From the NCBI RefSeq assembly GCF_965230735.1, contig NZ_OZ246016.1, positions 1,302,001 through 1,366,000 on the forward strand: 64,000 nt of DNA. The letters are read 5' to 3'. The notes under the pieces were generated by a model. The model made no database searches, was not told the origin of the DNA, and was given only the letters and a program-made list of their open reading frames with translations. Made by a program: the position numbers and the translations under genes. Positions 17,026 through 24,504 of the stretch are shown piece after piece. The stretch is from Motiliproteus sp965230735 (GTDB lineage Bacteria; Pseudomonadota; Gammaproteobacteria; Pseudomonadales; Balneatricaceae). How positions within the stretch are numbered: position 1 is the first letter of the stretch; each line of letters starts with the position of its first letter.

Positions 17026-17062
17026 TTTCCATCTGTTCCCATCGATCACCGCAGGGCTGACC

Positions 17063-17581
17063 ATGATTCAACCGGAGATGATTAAACGCTGCACCACGCT
17101 GTTGCTGGCTTCGCTGCTGATGATCGGTTTGGCTGGTTGCGACTCGGAAGCGGAGACCGAGACCGGACCGTCGATCGCCGACGTGGTACTGCCGGATCTG
17201 GATGGCAAGCCACAATCTTTCCAGCATTACGCCGGTAAAACCCTGGTGGTTAATCTGTGGGCCACCTGGTGTGCACCCTGCGTGAAGGAGATGCCGGCGT
17301 TGCAGCGGTTGAGCGAGGCGCTTGACCCGGCGCGATTTGTGGTCGTCGGGGTCAATGTCGATCAGCAGGCCGAGCCGGTGAAGGGCTTTCTCGTCGAGCA
17401 CGGGATCAGTTTCCCCCAGCTCAGCGATGCCAAGATGGCATTTGCCAGCGATACCCTGGGAGTCAATGTCTATCCCTATACCCTGATCGTCGATCCCCAG
17501 GGAATGGTCCAGCAGCGGATTCTTGGGCCGCGGGAGTGGGACGACCCGGATTACTACCAGGATCTGTTGGCACTGGACTGA
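17063..17581 (+). CDS. TlpA/ResA-like thioredoxin-fold lipoprotein
   Basis: A 172-residue periplasmic thiol-disulfide protein. It has a lipoprotein signal (LLMIGLAGC lipobox) and a TlpA-like domain with the active site WATWCAPC. The cis-Pro region VYPYTLIVDPQG follows. Such proteins reduce disulfides in the periplasm, for example during cytochrome c maturation or in copper delivery to oxidases. A cytochrome c and the ccm cluster lie just downstream. The ATG at 17063 is preferred, with GCAGGG about 6 bases upstream. An ATG at 17078 is possible. A longer in-frame extension upstream would run through ubiT antisense and is not real. Confidence 0.85.
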   Translation: MIQPEMIKRCTTLLLASLLMIGLAGCDSEAETETGPSIADVVLPDLDGKPQSFQHYAGKTLVVNLWATWCAPCVKEMPALQRLSEALDPARFVVVGVNVDQQAEPVKGFLVEHGISFPQLSDAKMAFASDTLGVNVYPYTLIVDPQGMVQQRILGPREWDDPDYYQDLLALD

Positions 17582-17758
17582 GCTGAAACTCGCCCCGGCT
17601 TTCCTTAAGGCAATATTCAGGTTGCCTGATCAACAATGCTCATCGACAGAATTTTTCAGGATTTGGAGAACGAAGTTGAGAGGGAGATCGGGCCACTAAG
17701 GCCGAATATCTCGGGAAATTAGACCAATTCCCGGTTATTCAAGAAACCTCACTTCTGG

Positions 17759-17764
17759 TATAGT
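17759..17764 (+). promoter_or_regulatory. Possible -10 element for the cytochrome c gene
   Basis: TATAGT stands about 45 bases before the TTG/ATG of the cytochrome gene. The matching -35 region (TATTCA at 17736) is poor. No other promoter-like sequence stands out in this gap. Confidence 0.35.
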
Positions 17765-17817
17765 CTCCTCTGCTCTTCACGAGCTATCACTTTTGAGAAG
17801 GTAATAGGTTGATTATT

Positions 17818-18108
17818 ATGAAAAAAGTAATTGCTTTTGCTGCCGCTGCTCTGATGAGCACTGCTGTATTTGCTGACGGCGAAGCTGTCTACAACAAAGC
17901 ATGTGTAACTTGCCACGCTGCTGGTGTTGCTAACGCTCCTAAGACTAAGGACGCGGCTGCCTGGGCTCCTCGTATGGAAGCTGCTGGCGGCATCGACGGA
18001 CTGCTGGCCATCGCTAAGTCCGGTAAGGGTGCGATGCCTCCGATGGGTCTGTGCGCCACCTGTACCGATGACGAGCTGAAGGCCGCCATCGAATACATGC
18101 TCAAGTAA
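17818..18108 (+). CDS. Periplasmic cytochrome c5-like monohaem protein
   Basis: A small class I cytochrome c of 96 residues. It has signal peptide MKKVIAFAAAALMSTAVFA, haem-attachment motif CVTCH (with the preceding YNKAC), axial-ligand region GAMPPMG, and a second Cys pair CATC near the C-terminus. The extra pair and the MPPMGLCATC pattern are typical of cytochrome c5, which carries electrons in the periplasm. The ATG at 17818 gives a standard signal peptide. A TTG at 17809 has a better-spaced AGAAGG, so the start may be three codons earlier. A terminator follows, so it is a single-gene unit. Confidence 0.9.
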   Translation: MKKVIAFAAAALMSTAVFADGEAVYNKACVTCHAAGVANAPKTKDAAAWAPRMEAAGGIDGLLAIAKSGKGAMPPMGLCATCTDDELKAAIEYMLK

Positions 18109-18115
18109 GAGTACT

Positions 18116-18153
18116 GGACGTAGCCCATCACGGGCTGCGTCCTCCCTTGTTTT
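18116..18153 (+). terminator. Intrinsic terminator of the cytochrome c5-like gene
   Basis: An 11-pair stem GGACGTAGCCC / GGGCTGCGTCC with loop ATCA and one wobble, followed by TCCCTTGTTTT, 8 bases after the stop. Confidence 0.7.
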
Positions 18154-18538
18154 ACTCTCCTCGCTTTATCCTGATCTTCCCGCTGTTAATCCCTCACCAA
18201 CGGTAACAAGCCCGTTTATTTCTCGTCTGCATTAAGGTGCTTTGGCTGCAACATTATCTTTGGCCGAAATTGCATTAGATCAATGCGGGGATATATGTCA
18301 TCGCTTTAGGCTTGATCAAAATCTGTTGATGGTGGCCGTTGTGCACTGTCGATAGGGGGCCAAAGCAGTATAATGCTGCGCTGGCGTAAAATCGGTCAAA
18401 CTTTTGCCCCGCTTCGCTGTCTACGATGACGCCGGAGCAGTGAAGTGCCCGCAGAGGCCCGCTTGACCGGCAATAACGATATGTTCGGGTGTGACAACCG
18501 AAAACTTGAGATCCCTCTCTTTGGTGTAATTACTGATT
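18154..18538. other. Intergenic region upstream of the ccm cluster
   Basis: About 385 bases without a believable gene. A minus-strand ORF at 18421-18618 has no family features. Two partial FNR-like sequences occur, TTGCATTAGATCAA (18270-18283) and TTGATCAAAATCTG (18312-18325), each with eight of ten matches. The promoter of ccmI must lie here, but I cannot place it. Confidence 0.4.
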
Positions 18539-19831
18539 ATGATGACGCTTTTTTGGTCGATGATGGCCGTATTGATCGTGCTGACGCTGGTGTTCATTTG
18601 GTGGCCCTGGCTGCGCAAAGCAGATCCTCAGCAGCAACTCTCCGCGGTCGATCGTAATCAGCTCAATATCGAAATTTTCAAGCAGCGACTGGCTGAGCTG
18701 GAGAAGGAACTGGCCCAAGGTAACCTGGATCAGACTGCCTTCGACGAGCTGAAGCTGGAGCTGGAACAGAACCTGCTGCAGGAGGTCGACGAACCCGAAG
18801 CACAACAGCAAACGGCTGTCGCTTCGCGCGGACCGATCTGGCTGCCGGTGGGGCTGAGTGTACTGGTTCCGGTACTGTCGATCGTGATGTACCTGAAATG
18901 GGGCGCCAGCGATAAACTGGCGATTCCGGCGGCACCGGTGGTTCAGCAAGGTGAAGAGCAGCAGGGGCATGATCCGCAGTCACTGGAAGAGCAGGTGGAA
19001 ATGCTCCGTGAGCGGATGCAGGCGTCACCGGACAACCCCGAAGGCTGGTTTATCCTGGCCCGCACCTACATGACGCTGGAGAACTATAAGGAAGCGGCTT
19101 GGGCTTACGGACGCTTGACCGATCTGATCGGTGAGCAGGCCGAAATTTTGAGCCAGCAGGCCCAGGCGCTTTACTTCGTCAACGATCACCGGGTAACCGA
19201 CGAGGTACAACAACTACTGGATAAGGCCTTGGAGCTGAATCCGGAGGATCCGGGTGCACTCGGACTGCAGGGCATCGCGGCCTATACCCAGGGCGACTTC
19301 ATCGCCGCAATCGAATATTGGACCCAACTGATCGAGACCGATCCGGAAAGCCCCAGCCGTAACGGTGTGGTCGACATGATCGAGCAGGCCAAAGCCAATC
19401 TGGCCCAGCAGGGCGTGGTCTACGAACCGAAGATTCCGGCAGCACCGAGTGCTGCACCTAGTGAAACCGATCCCGCCATGGCGGCGCTGATCCCGGTACG
19501 GGTGGAGCTGGCGCCGGAACTGGCCAACGGTTTGGCCGCCGACACCACGGTGTTCGTGTTCGCCCAACCGGTCGATGGACCGAAAATGCCGCTGGCAGCT
19601 GCGCGCCTGAAATTGAGCGATCTGCCCGCCGAACTGATTTTGGACGATTCAATGGCAATGACGCCGATGGCCAAGCTGTCTGCCCACCAGCAGGTGCAGC
19701 TGCGGGCCAGTGTCAGCCGCTCTGGTGATGTCAACCTGCAGCCGGGCGACCTGCGTGGTCAGGTGACTCCGGTGGCGGTCAGTGGCCATCAGCAGCCGGT
19801 CACCGTGTTGATCGATCAGGTCGTGCAATAA
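18539..19831 (+). CDS. ccmI: Cytochrome c maturation protein CcmI (CycH)
   Basis: A 430-residue membrane protein that binds apocytochrome c and hands it to the CcmF/CcmH haem lyase. It begins with two N-terminal membrane helices (LFWSMMAVLIVLTLVFIWWPW, and GPIWLPVGLSVLVPVLSIVMYL near residue 105). These flank a cytoplasmic leucine-rich loop (about 30-90). A TPR domain (about 150-290: GWFILARTYMTLENYKEA and following) and a periplasmic C-terminal beta domain (VRVELAPELANGLAADTTVFVFAQ) complete the full-length form. It is the first gene of a ccmI-E-F-G cluster, whereas in related genomes it is usually the last (ccmA to ccmI). ccmH, its usual neighbour, is missing. The start may be either of two consecutive ATG codons, and no strong ribosome site is visible. 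Confidence 0.9.
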   Translation: MMTLFWSMMAVLIVLTLVFIWWPWLRKADPQQQLSAVDRNQLNIEIFKQRLAELEKELAQGNLDQTAFDELKLELEQNLLQEVDEPEAQQQTAVASRGPIWLPVGLSVLVPVLSIVMYLKWGASDKLAIPAAPVVQQGEEQQGHDPQSLEEQVEMLRERMQASPDNPEGWFILARTYMTLENYKEAAWAYGRLTDLIGEQAEILSQQAQALYFVNDHRVTDEVQQLLDKALELNPEDPGALGLQGIAAYTQGDFIAAIEYWTQLIETDPESPSRNGVVDMIEQAKANLAQQGVVYEPKIPAAPSAAPSETDPAMAALIPVRVELAPELANGLAADTTVFVFAQPVDGPKMPLAAARLKLSDLPAELILDDSMAMTPMAKLSAHQQVQLRASVSRSGDVNLQPGDLRGQVTPVAVSGHQQPVTVLIDQVVQ

Positions 19832-19887
19832 GAGCGCAGTAAACCTGGATGACCGAGCAAGAATTCTAGTTTTTGAGGTAGTTGAAG

Positions 19888-20355
19888 ATGACCCCCAAAC
19901 GCAAAAAACGACTGGCACTCGTGCTGTCTATTGTCGTGGGTGTGAGTGCCGCCGTCGGTTTGTCGCTCTATGCGCTGAATCAGAACATCAACCTGTTCTT
20001 TTCACCGACTCAGATCGCCAGCGGTGAAGCACCGATCGGCCAACGGATCCGTGCCGGTGGCATGGTGGTGGACGGCAGTGTCAATCGTGACCAGCAGAGC
20101 CTGAAGGTTAACTTTGGTCTGACCGACTACGAATCCGACATCACCGTTGAATACACCGGCATCCTGCCCGACCTGTTCCGCGAAGGGCAGGGTATTGTGG
20201 CGATGGGTGAAATGAACGAGCAGGGCATCTTTGTAGCGTCTGAAGTGCTGGCCAAGCACGATGAAAACTACATGCCCCCCGAAGTACAGGAAGCCCTGGA
20301 CGCAGCCGGTAAGACGGCTGACGGTCAGGATGCAACACCTAAGGCCGGAGGTTAA
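19888..20355 (+). CDS. ccmE: Cytochrome c maturation haem chaperone CcmE
   Basis: A 155-residue, membrane-anchored haem chaperone. An N-terminal helix (LALVLSIVVGVSAAVGLSLYAL) is followed by an OB-fold domain with RIRAGGMVVDGSVNR and TVEYTGILPDLFREGQGIVAMG. The conserved haem-binding His sits in VLAKHDENYMPPEV. The ATG at 19888 is chosen because GAGGTAG lies 6 bases upstream, while a TTG six bases earlier does not fit as well. It lies 56 bases after ccmI and 6 bases before ccmF, with GGAGG at its 3' end serving ccmF. Confidence 0.95.
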   Translation: MTPKRKKRLALVLSIVVGVSAAVGLSLYALNQNINLFFSPTQIASGEAPIGQRIRAGGMVVDGSVNRDQQSLKVNFGLTDYESDITVEYTGILPDLFREGQGIVAMGEMNEQGIFVASEVLAKHDENYMPPEVQEALDAAGKTADGQDATPKAGG

Positions 20356-20361
20356 GCGCCG

Positions 20362-22317
20362 ATGATCCCCGAGTTTGGTACCTTCTCGCTGATTCTAGCG
20401 CTGTGCCTGAGTATTGCCCTGGCGGTCGTGCCGCTGGTGGGCGCCAGTAGCGGAAACGCCCAGCTGATGGGTTATGCCCGTCCGTTGACTGCCGGAGTCT
20501 TTGCGCTGCTGACCTTCAGCTTTGGCTGTCTGTTTTACGCCTTCTGGACCGATGACTTCTCGGTCCAGTACGTCGCCAATCACTCCAATACGGCGCTGCC
20601 GCTGGAGTTCAAACTCAGTGCGGTCTGGGGCGGCCACGAGGGCTCGCTGCTGCTGTGGCTGTGGATCCTGGCTTGTTGGACCTTCGCGGTCAGCATCTTC
20701 AGTAAAGAGATGCCACAGGAGATCCTGGCGCGAGTGCTGGCGGTGATGGGGATCATCATCATCGGTTTCGGCCTGTTTGTACTGCTGACTTCCAGTCCGT
20801 TTACCCGTTACCTGCCTAATTTTCCGGCCGACGGCGCCGATCTGAATCCACTGCTGCAGGATCCGGGACTGATCTTCCATCCGCCGATGCTCTATATGGG
20901 CTATGTGGGCTTCTCGGTGGCGTTCGCCTTTGCTATAGCGGCGCTGTTGAGCGGTAAGTTGGATGCGGCCTGGGCGCGCTGGTCGCGCCCCTGGACCAAC
21001 GTGGCCTGGGTATTCCTGACTCTGGGTATCGCGCTGGGCAGCTGGTGGGCCTACTACGAGCTGGGTTGGGGCGGCTGGTGGTTCTGGGATCCGGTTGAAA
21101 ACGCCTCCTTTATGCCCTGGTTGATCGGTACCGCGCTGGTACACTCGCTGGCGGTGACCGAGAAGCGCGGCGTATTCAAGAACTGGACCCTGCTACTGGC
21201 GATCTTCGCCTTCTCGCTGAGCCTGCTGGGTACCTTCCTGGTGCGTTCCGGGGTGCTGACCTCGGTACACGCCTTCGCCACCGACCCGACCCGCGGTATG
21301 TTCGTGCTGGTGCTGCTGGCGATCACCGTCGGTGGGTCGCTGTTGCTCTACGCCCTCAAGGCCCCTAGCGTGAAAAGCGATTCCAACTTCACCCTGGTGT
21401 CGCGTGAAAGCTTCCTGCTGGTCAACAACATTATCCTGACCGTGGTCTGTATCACCGTACTGCTGGGTACCCTGTACCCGCTGATCGTTGACGCACTGGG
21501 TATGGGTAAGCTGTCGGTAGGACCTCCCTATTTCAATGCCTTCTTCGTTCCGTTCATGAGTCTGCTGACGCTGTTTATCGGTGTCGGTACCCTGTCGCGC
21601 TGGAAGCGTAACGGTGGTCAGATGTGGCGCACCCTCGGTGTTATCGCGCTGCTCTGTGTGCTGGCCGGTGTCGCCACTCCATTTGTCTACGCTGGCGCAA
21701 TGGACTGGTGGGGCGCGTTGGGCGGTGGGCTGATGGCCTGGGTGCTGTTCATCTCGTTCCGTGATGTGATGAACAAGGTCGCCAACAAGAGCGACAAGCT
21801 GGCGGCGGTATTCAAACTGTCGCGGGCGTTCTGGGGCATGGTGCTGGCCCACATCGGCGTCGGTATCACCATTGTCGGTATCACCATGGTGACGATCTAC
21901 AACGACGAACGTGATCTGCGGATGGCGATCGGCGATACCATGACGTTGGGTGATTACAGTCTGACCTTTACCGATGTGCGTAAAATCGAAGGTCCGAACT
22001 TCGTCAGTGATCAAGGGGTGTTCGAAGTCACCCTGGATGGTCGTCCCTACACGACACTGGCCCCTGAGAAGCGCTTCTACACCACCACCCGTCAAATCAT
22101 GACCGAAGCGGCGATCGATCCGGGCCTGTTCCGTGATCTCTATGTGGCGCTGGGTGAAGAGTTGGAGGACGGTGCCTGGGCGGTTCGGTTCCAGTTCAAG
22201 CCGTTTGTGCGCTGGATCTGGCTAGGCGCCATCTTTATGTCGATCGGTGGCCTGCTGGCAGCGATGGACAAACGTTACAGTCGTAAACGGATGGGCGCTG
22301 CTAAAGCGTCCAGCTGA
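20362..22317 (+). CDS. ccmF: Cytochrome c haem lyase subunit CcmF
   Basis: A 651-residue polytopic membrane protein of the haem lyase complex, close to the usual length. It has many membrane helices, the tryptophan-rich WWD region GWGGWWFWDPVENASFMPWL (about residue 235), conserved His residues around it (AVWGGHEGSLLLW) and the large periplasmic C-terminal domain. GGAGG before the ATG at 20362 fixes the start. It is followed 24 bases later by ccmG. Confidence 0.96.
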   Translation: MIPEFGTFSLILALCLSIALAVVPLVGASSGNAQLMGYARPLTAGVFALLTFSFGCLFYAFWTDDFSVQYVANHSNTALPLEFKLSAVWGGHEGSLLLWLWILACWTFAVSIFSKEMPQEILARVLAVMGIIIIGFGLFVLLTSSPFTRYLPNFPADGADLNPLLQDPGLIFHPPMLYMGYVGFSVAFAFAIAALLSGKLDAAWARWSRPWTNVAWVFLTLGIALGSWWAYYELGWGGWWFWDPVENASFMPWLIGTALVHSLAVTEKRGVFKNWTLLLAIFAFSLSLLGTFLVRSGVLTSVHAFATDPTRGMFVLVLLAITVGGSLLLYALKAPSVKSDSNFTLVSRESFLLVNNIILTVVCITVLLGTLYPLIVDALGMGKLSVGPPYFNAFFVPFMSLLTLFIGVGTLSRWKRNGGQMWRTLGVIALLCVLAGVATPFVYAGAMDWWGALGGGLMAWVLFISFRDVMNKVANKSDKLAAVFKLSRAFWGMVLAHIGVGITIVGITMVTIYNDERDLRMAIGDTMTLGDYSLTFTDVRKIEGPNFVSDQGVFEVTLDGRPYTTLAPEKRFYTTTRQIMTEAAIDPGLFRDLYVALGEELEDGAWAVRFQFKPFVRWIWLGAIFMSIGGLLAAMDKRYSRKRMGAAKASS

Positions 22318-22341
22318 TTCGAGTTTGGAGTAGTTAAGATC

Positions 22342-22881
22342 ATGAATACGCGCCGTGCGTTACTTTTTATTCCGATCATTCTGGCGCTTGTACTCGGGGC
22401 GTTCCTGTTCAAGGGGCTTTCGCTGAACCCGCGTGAGCTGCCGTCGGCACTGGTGGGGAAACCCTTTCCGGCCTTTGAACTCAGTGCCCTGCAGGATCAG
22501 GCCAAGCAATTGACCAAGGTGGATCTGCCTAAGCAGCCTCATCTGGTCAATATCTGGGCGACCTGGTGTCCGTCCTGTAAGGTCGAACACCCGCAGCTGC
22601 TGAGCATCGCCCGCGATGACAACATTCCTATCGTGGGTTTGAACTACAAGGATACCGCCCCGGAAGCCCAGAAGTGGCTGCGGGTGTACGAGAACCCTTA
22701 CGTGTTCAACATCTTCGACCCCAAGGGCAAGCTGGGTTTTGATCTGGGTGTCTACGGCGCACCGGAGACTTATATCGTCGATGCCAAGGGCATCGTGCGT
22801 TATCGCCACGCCGGTCCGATCGATGTCGAGACCTGGAAGACCATGCGCAATATCGTGCGCGACCTCGAGCGCGAGGGATAA
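22342..22881 (+). CDS. ccmG: Thiol:disulfide interchange protein CcmG (DsbE)
   Basis: A 179-residue membrane-anchored periplasmic thioredoxin that keeps apocytochrome CXXCH cysteines reduced. It has an N-terminal anchor (LLFIPIILALVLGAFLF), the domain start LVGKPFPAFELS, active site WATWCPSC and the GAPETYIVDAKG cis-Pro region, all typical of DsbE. It is the last gene of the cluster. Its stop lies one base from the end of the convergent ATPase gene, so the ccmH gene that normally follows is absent. Confidence 0.95.
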   Translation: MNTRRALLFIPIILALVLGAFLFKGLSLNPRELPSALVGKPFPAFELSALQDQAKQLTKVDLPKQPHLVNIWATWCPSCKVEHPQLLSIARDDNIPIVGLNYKDTAPEAQKWLRVYENPYVFNIFDPKGKLGFDLGVYGAPETYIVDAKGIVRYRHAGPIDVETWKTMRNIVRDLEREG

Positions 22882-22882
22882 G

Positions 22883-24457
22883 CTAATTCCGACTTAACAG
22901 TCTCAAGCAGGCTTCGACCTGCTCCGGTCGGTCGGTATCGATCTGGATACTGACCGCCGCCTCCTCCTCTGATAGCGGCTCCCGATTCTGCAGCTGCTGC
23001 TCCATCACCGCCACGGTAGCCTCCGATGGATCCTGGCTTGATTGCCGGATTTCGATCCGTTCGGCCAATCGGGATGCGTTGGCATCGCAGCACAAGATGT
23101 TGACCGACCAGCCATGCTGCCCGGCTTGTTCGATAAACGGACGGCGTTGATCCGCCCGGAGAAGAGCAGCATCGATAATCACATCGAAGCCCTGTGCCAT
23201 CAGGCTGGAGCAATCCACAAGCAGCTGTCGATAGGTGGCCTGGTTGAGGCTATCTCCGTAGCGGGGCAACTCCGGTTGCCGTTGATGCAACTGTTTGCGG
23301 AGTCGATCCGATCGAAGACGCAGCCAGGGTTGCTGGTCCAGTAACTGTTGCGACAGCCAGCTCTTACCGCTGCCGGAAGGCCCTTGCATCAATACCAGTC
23401 GTCCCCGATCCGTGTCTGGTGTGGATTGCAGCAGTTGTTCCGCCAGTTGCAGGTGTTGCAGCAGGTCGTCCCGTAGCGCGGGGGGCAGTGGCAGACCCGG
23501 CTCGCCGCTGCTCAGCAGGCTAACCTTGGCCCGTACCATCGCGCGGTAGGCCATATACAGGGGCATCAGGCTGGCGCCGGTGTAATCCGGATTCTGCTCC
23601 AGGTAGCGATTCAGCAGTTGGTAGCTCAGCTGACGATGGCCGCGCAGTTGCAGATCCATCAACAGAAAAGCCAGGTCATTGAGCGGATCGAGCCAGCGAT
23701 AACGCGGGTTGAATTCGATGCAGTCGAACGGGCAGGCGCGACCGTCCACCAGGGCTATGTTGCCCAGGTGTAGATCGCCGTGGCATTCGCGGATCAGGCC
23801 CTGATCCTGGCGTTGCTGCAGCAAGACCTGCTGGTCGGCGAAGCGCTGTCGATACTGTTGTTCTACCCGGTTCAGCCGCTGCAGCAGATCCGACTCATCG
23901 GCCTCGAGTCGCTCAAGATAGGGACGGCACTGGTCAAAGTTCTGCTGCATCACGTAGCGCACGGTTTCTACGCTGCCCAGACCTGGCTCGGGCAGGGCGC
24001 TGGGGGCCTTGGCATGAATCTCGGCCAGCTCGGTGGCCAGTTGCAGCAGTTCGGCTTCGGGTAGCCGATGCTGTAGTTCCAGCTCGCTCAGCAGTTGTGG
24101 CTGATCGAACTGGCGCATCTGCACCCCATAGTCGAGGGCCTGCGGATCGAGTGGCTCGGATTCATCGACGTTGACCCGTTGGGGGGCCTGAGGGGTACCG
24201 ATGATTTTAACCAGCCCATGGTAGAGCGCGGGTGAAAAACGTCGGTTTAACCGCAGCTCGTTAAGGCAGTCATCGAAGCGTTTTTCCAGCGTGGTAAAGT
24301 CGAGAAAACCGAAATCGACCGGTTTGCGGAATTTATAGGCGTAAGGACCGGTCAATAGCACCCAGGAGATATGGGTTTCGATCAGCTCGAAGGTTGTGAT
24401 CGGATGCTCGAATCGTTGCGGATGCTGCAGATTGTTGATCAGTTCGGCACTCGTCAT
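22883..24457 (-). CDS. Two-domain protein: phosphotransferase-like domain plus P-loop kinase
   Basis: A protein of about 524 residues with an aminoglycoside phosphotransferase-like N-terminal half. This half has the catalytic HGDLHLGNI and the following FDCIEFNPRYRWLDPLNDLAFLLMDL. The C-terminal half is a P-loop kinase (LMQGPSGSGKSWLSQQL, about residue 345). This combination is widespread and functionally undefined in proteobacteria, and there is no basis for predicting antibiotic resistance. The ATG at 24457 is preferred to a TTG at 24481. It is divergent from the PBP1b gene, 47 bases away, and convergent with ccmG. Confidence 0.85.
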   Translation of the reverse strand: MTSAELINNLQHPQRFEHPITTFELIETHISWVLLTGPYAYKFRKPVDFGFLDFTTLEKRFDDCLNELRLNRRFSPALYHGLVKIIGTPQAPQRVNVDESEPLDPQALDYGVQMRQFDQPQLLSELELQHRLPEAELLQLATELAEIHAKAPSALPEPGLGSVETVRYVMQQNFDQCRPYLERLEADESDLLQRLNRVEQQYRQRFADQQVLLQQRQDQGLIRECHGDLHLGNIALVDGRACPFDCIEFNPRYRWLDPLNDLAFLLMDLQLRGHRQLSYQLLNRYLEQNPDYTGASLMPLYMAYRAMVRAKVSLLSSGEPGLPLPPALRDDLLQHLQLAEQLLQSTPDTDRGRLVLMQGPSGSGKSWLSQQLLDQQPWLRLRSDRLRKQLHQRQPELPRYGDSLNQATYRQLLVDCSSLMAQGFDVIIDAALLRADQRRPFIEQAGQHGWSVNILCCDANASRLAERIEIRQSSQDPSEATVAVMEQQLQNREPLSEEEAAVSIQIDTDRPEQVEACLRLLSRN

Positions 24458-24504
24458 CTCGGTCAGTTCCCATTCATTCAACAGAGTCGATTATACTGCG
24501 CGCC

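Noticed and set aside
16655..17062. N-terminal extension of the thioredoxin-like protein to 308 residues
   Set aside because: The extension runs antisense through ubiT and would hide the lipoprotein signal. The ATG at 17063 gives a normal lipoprotein.
22883..24457. Aminoglycoside resistance gene
   Set aside because: The phosphotransferase-like half is fused to a P-loop kinase. This fusion is a common chromosomal protein with no known link to resistance.
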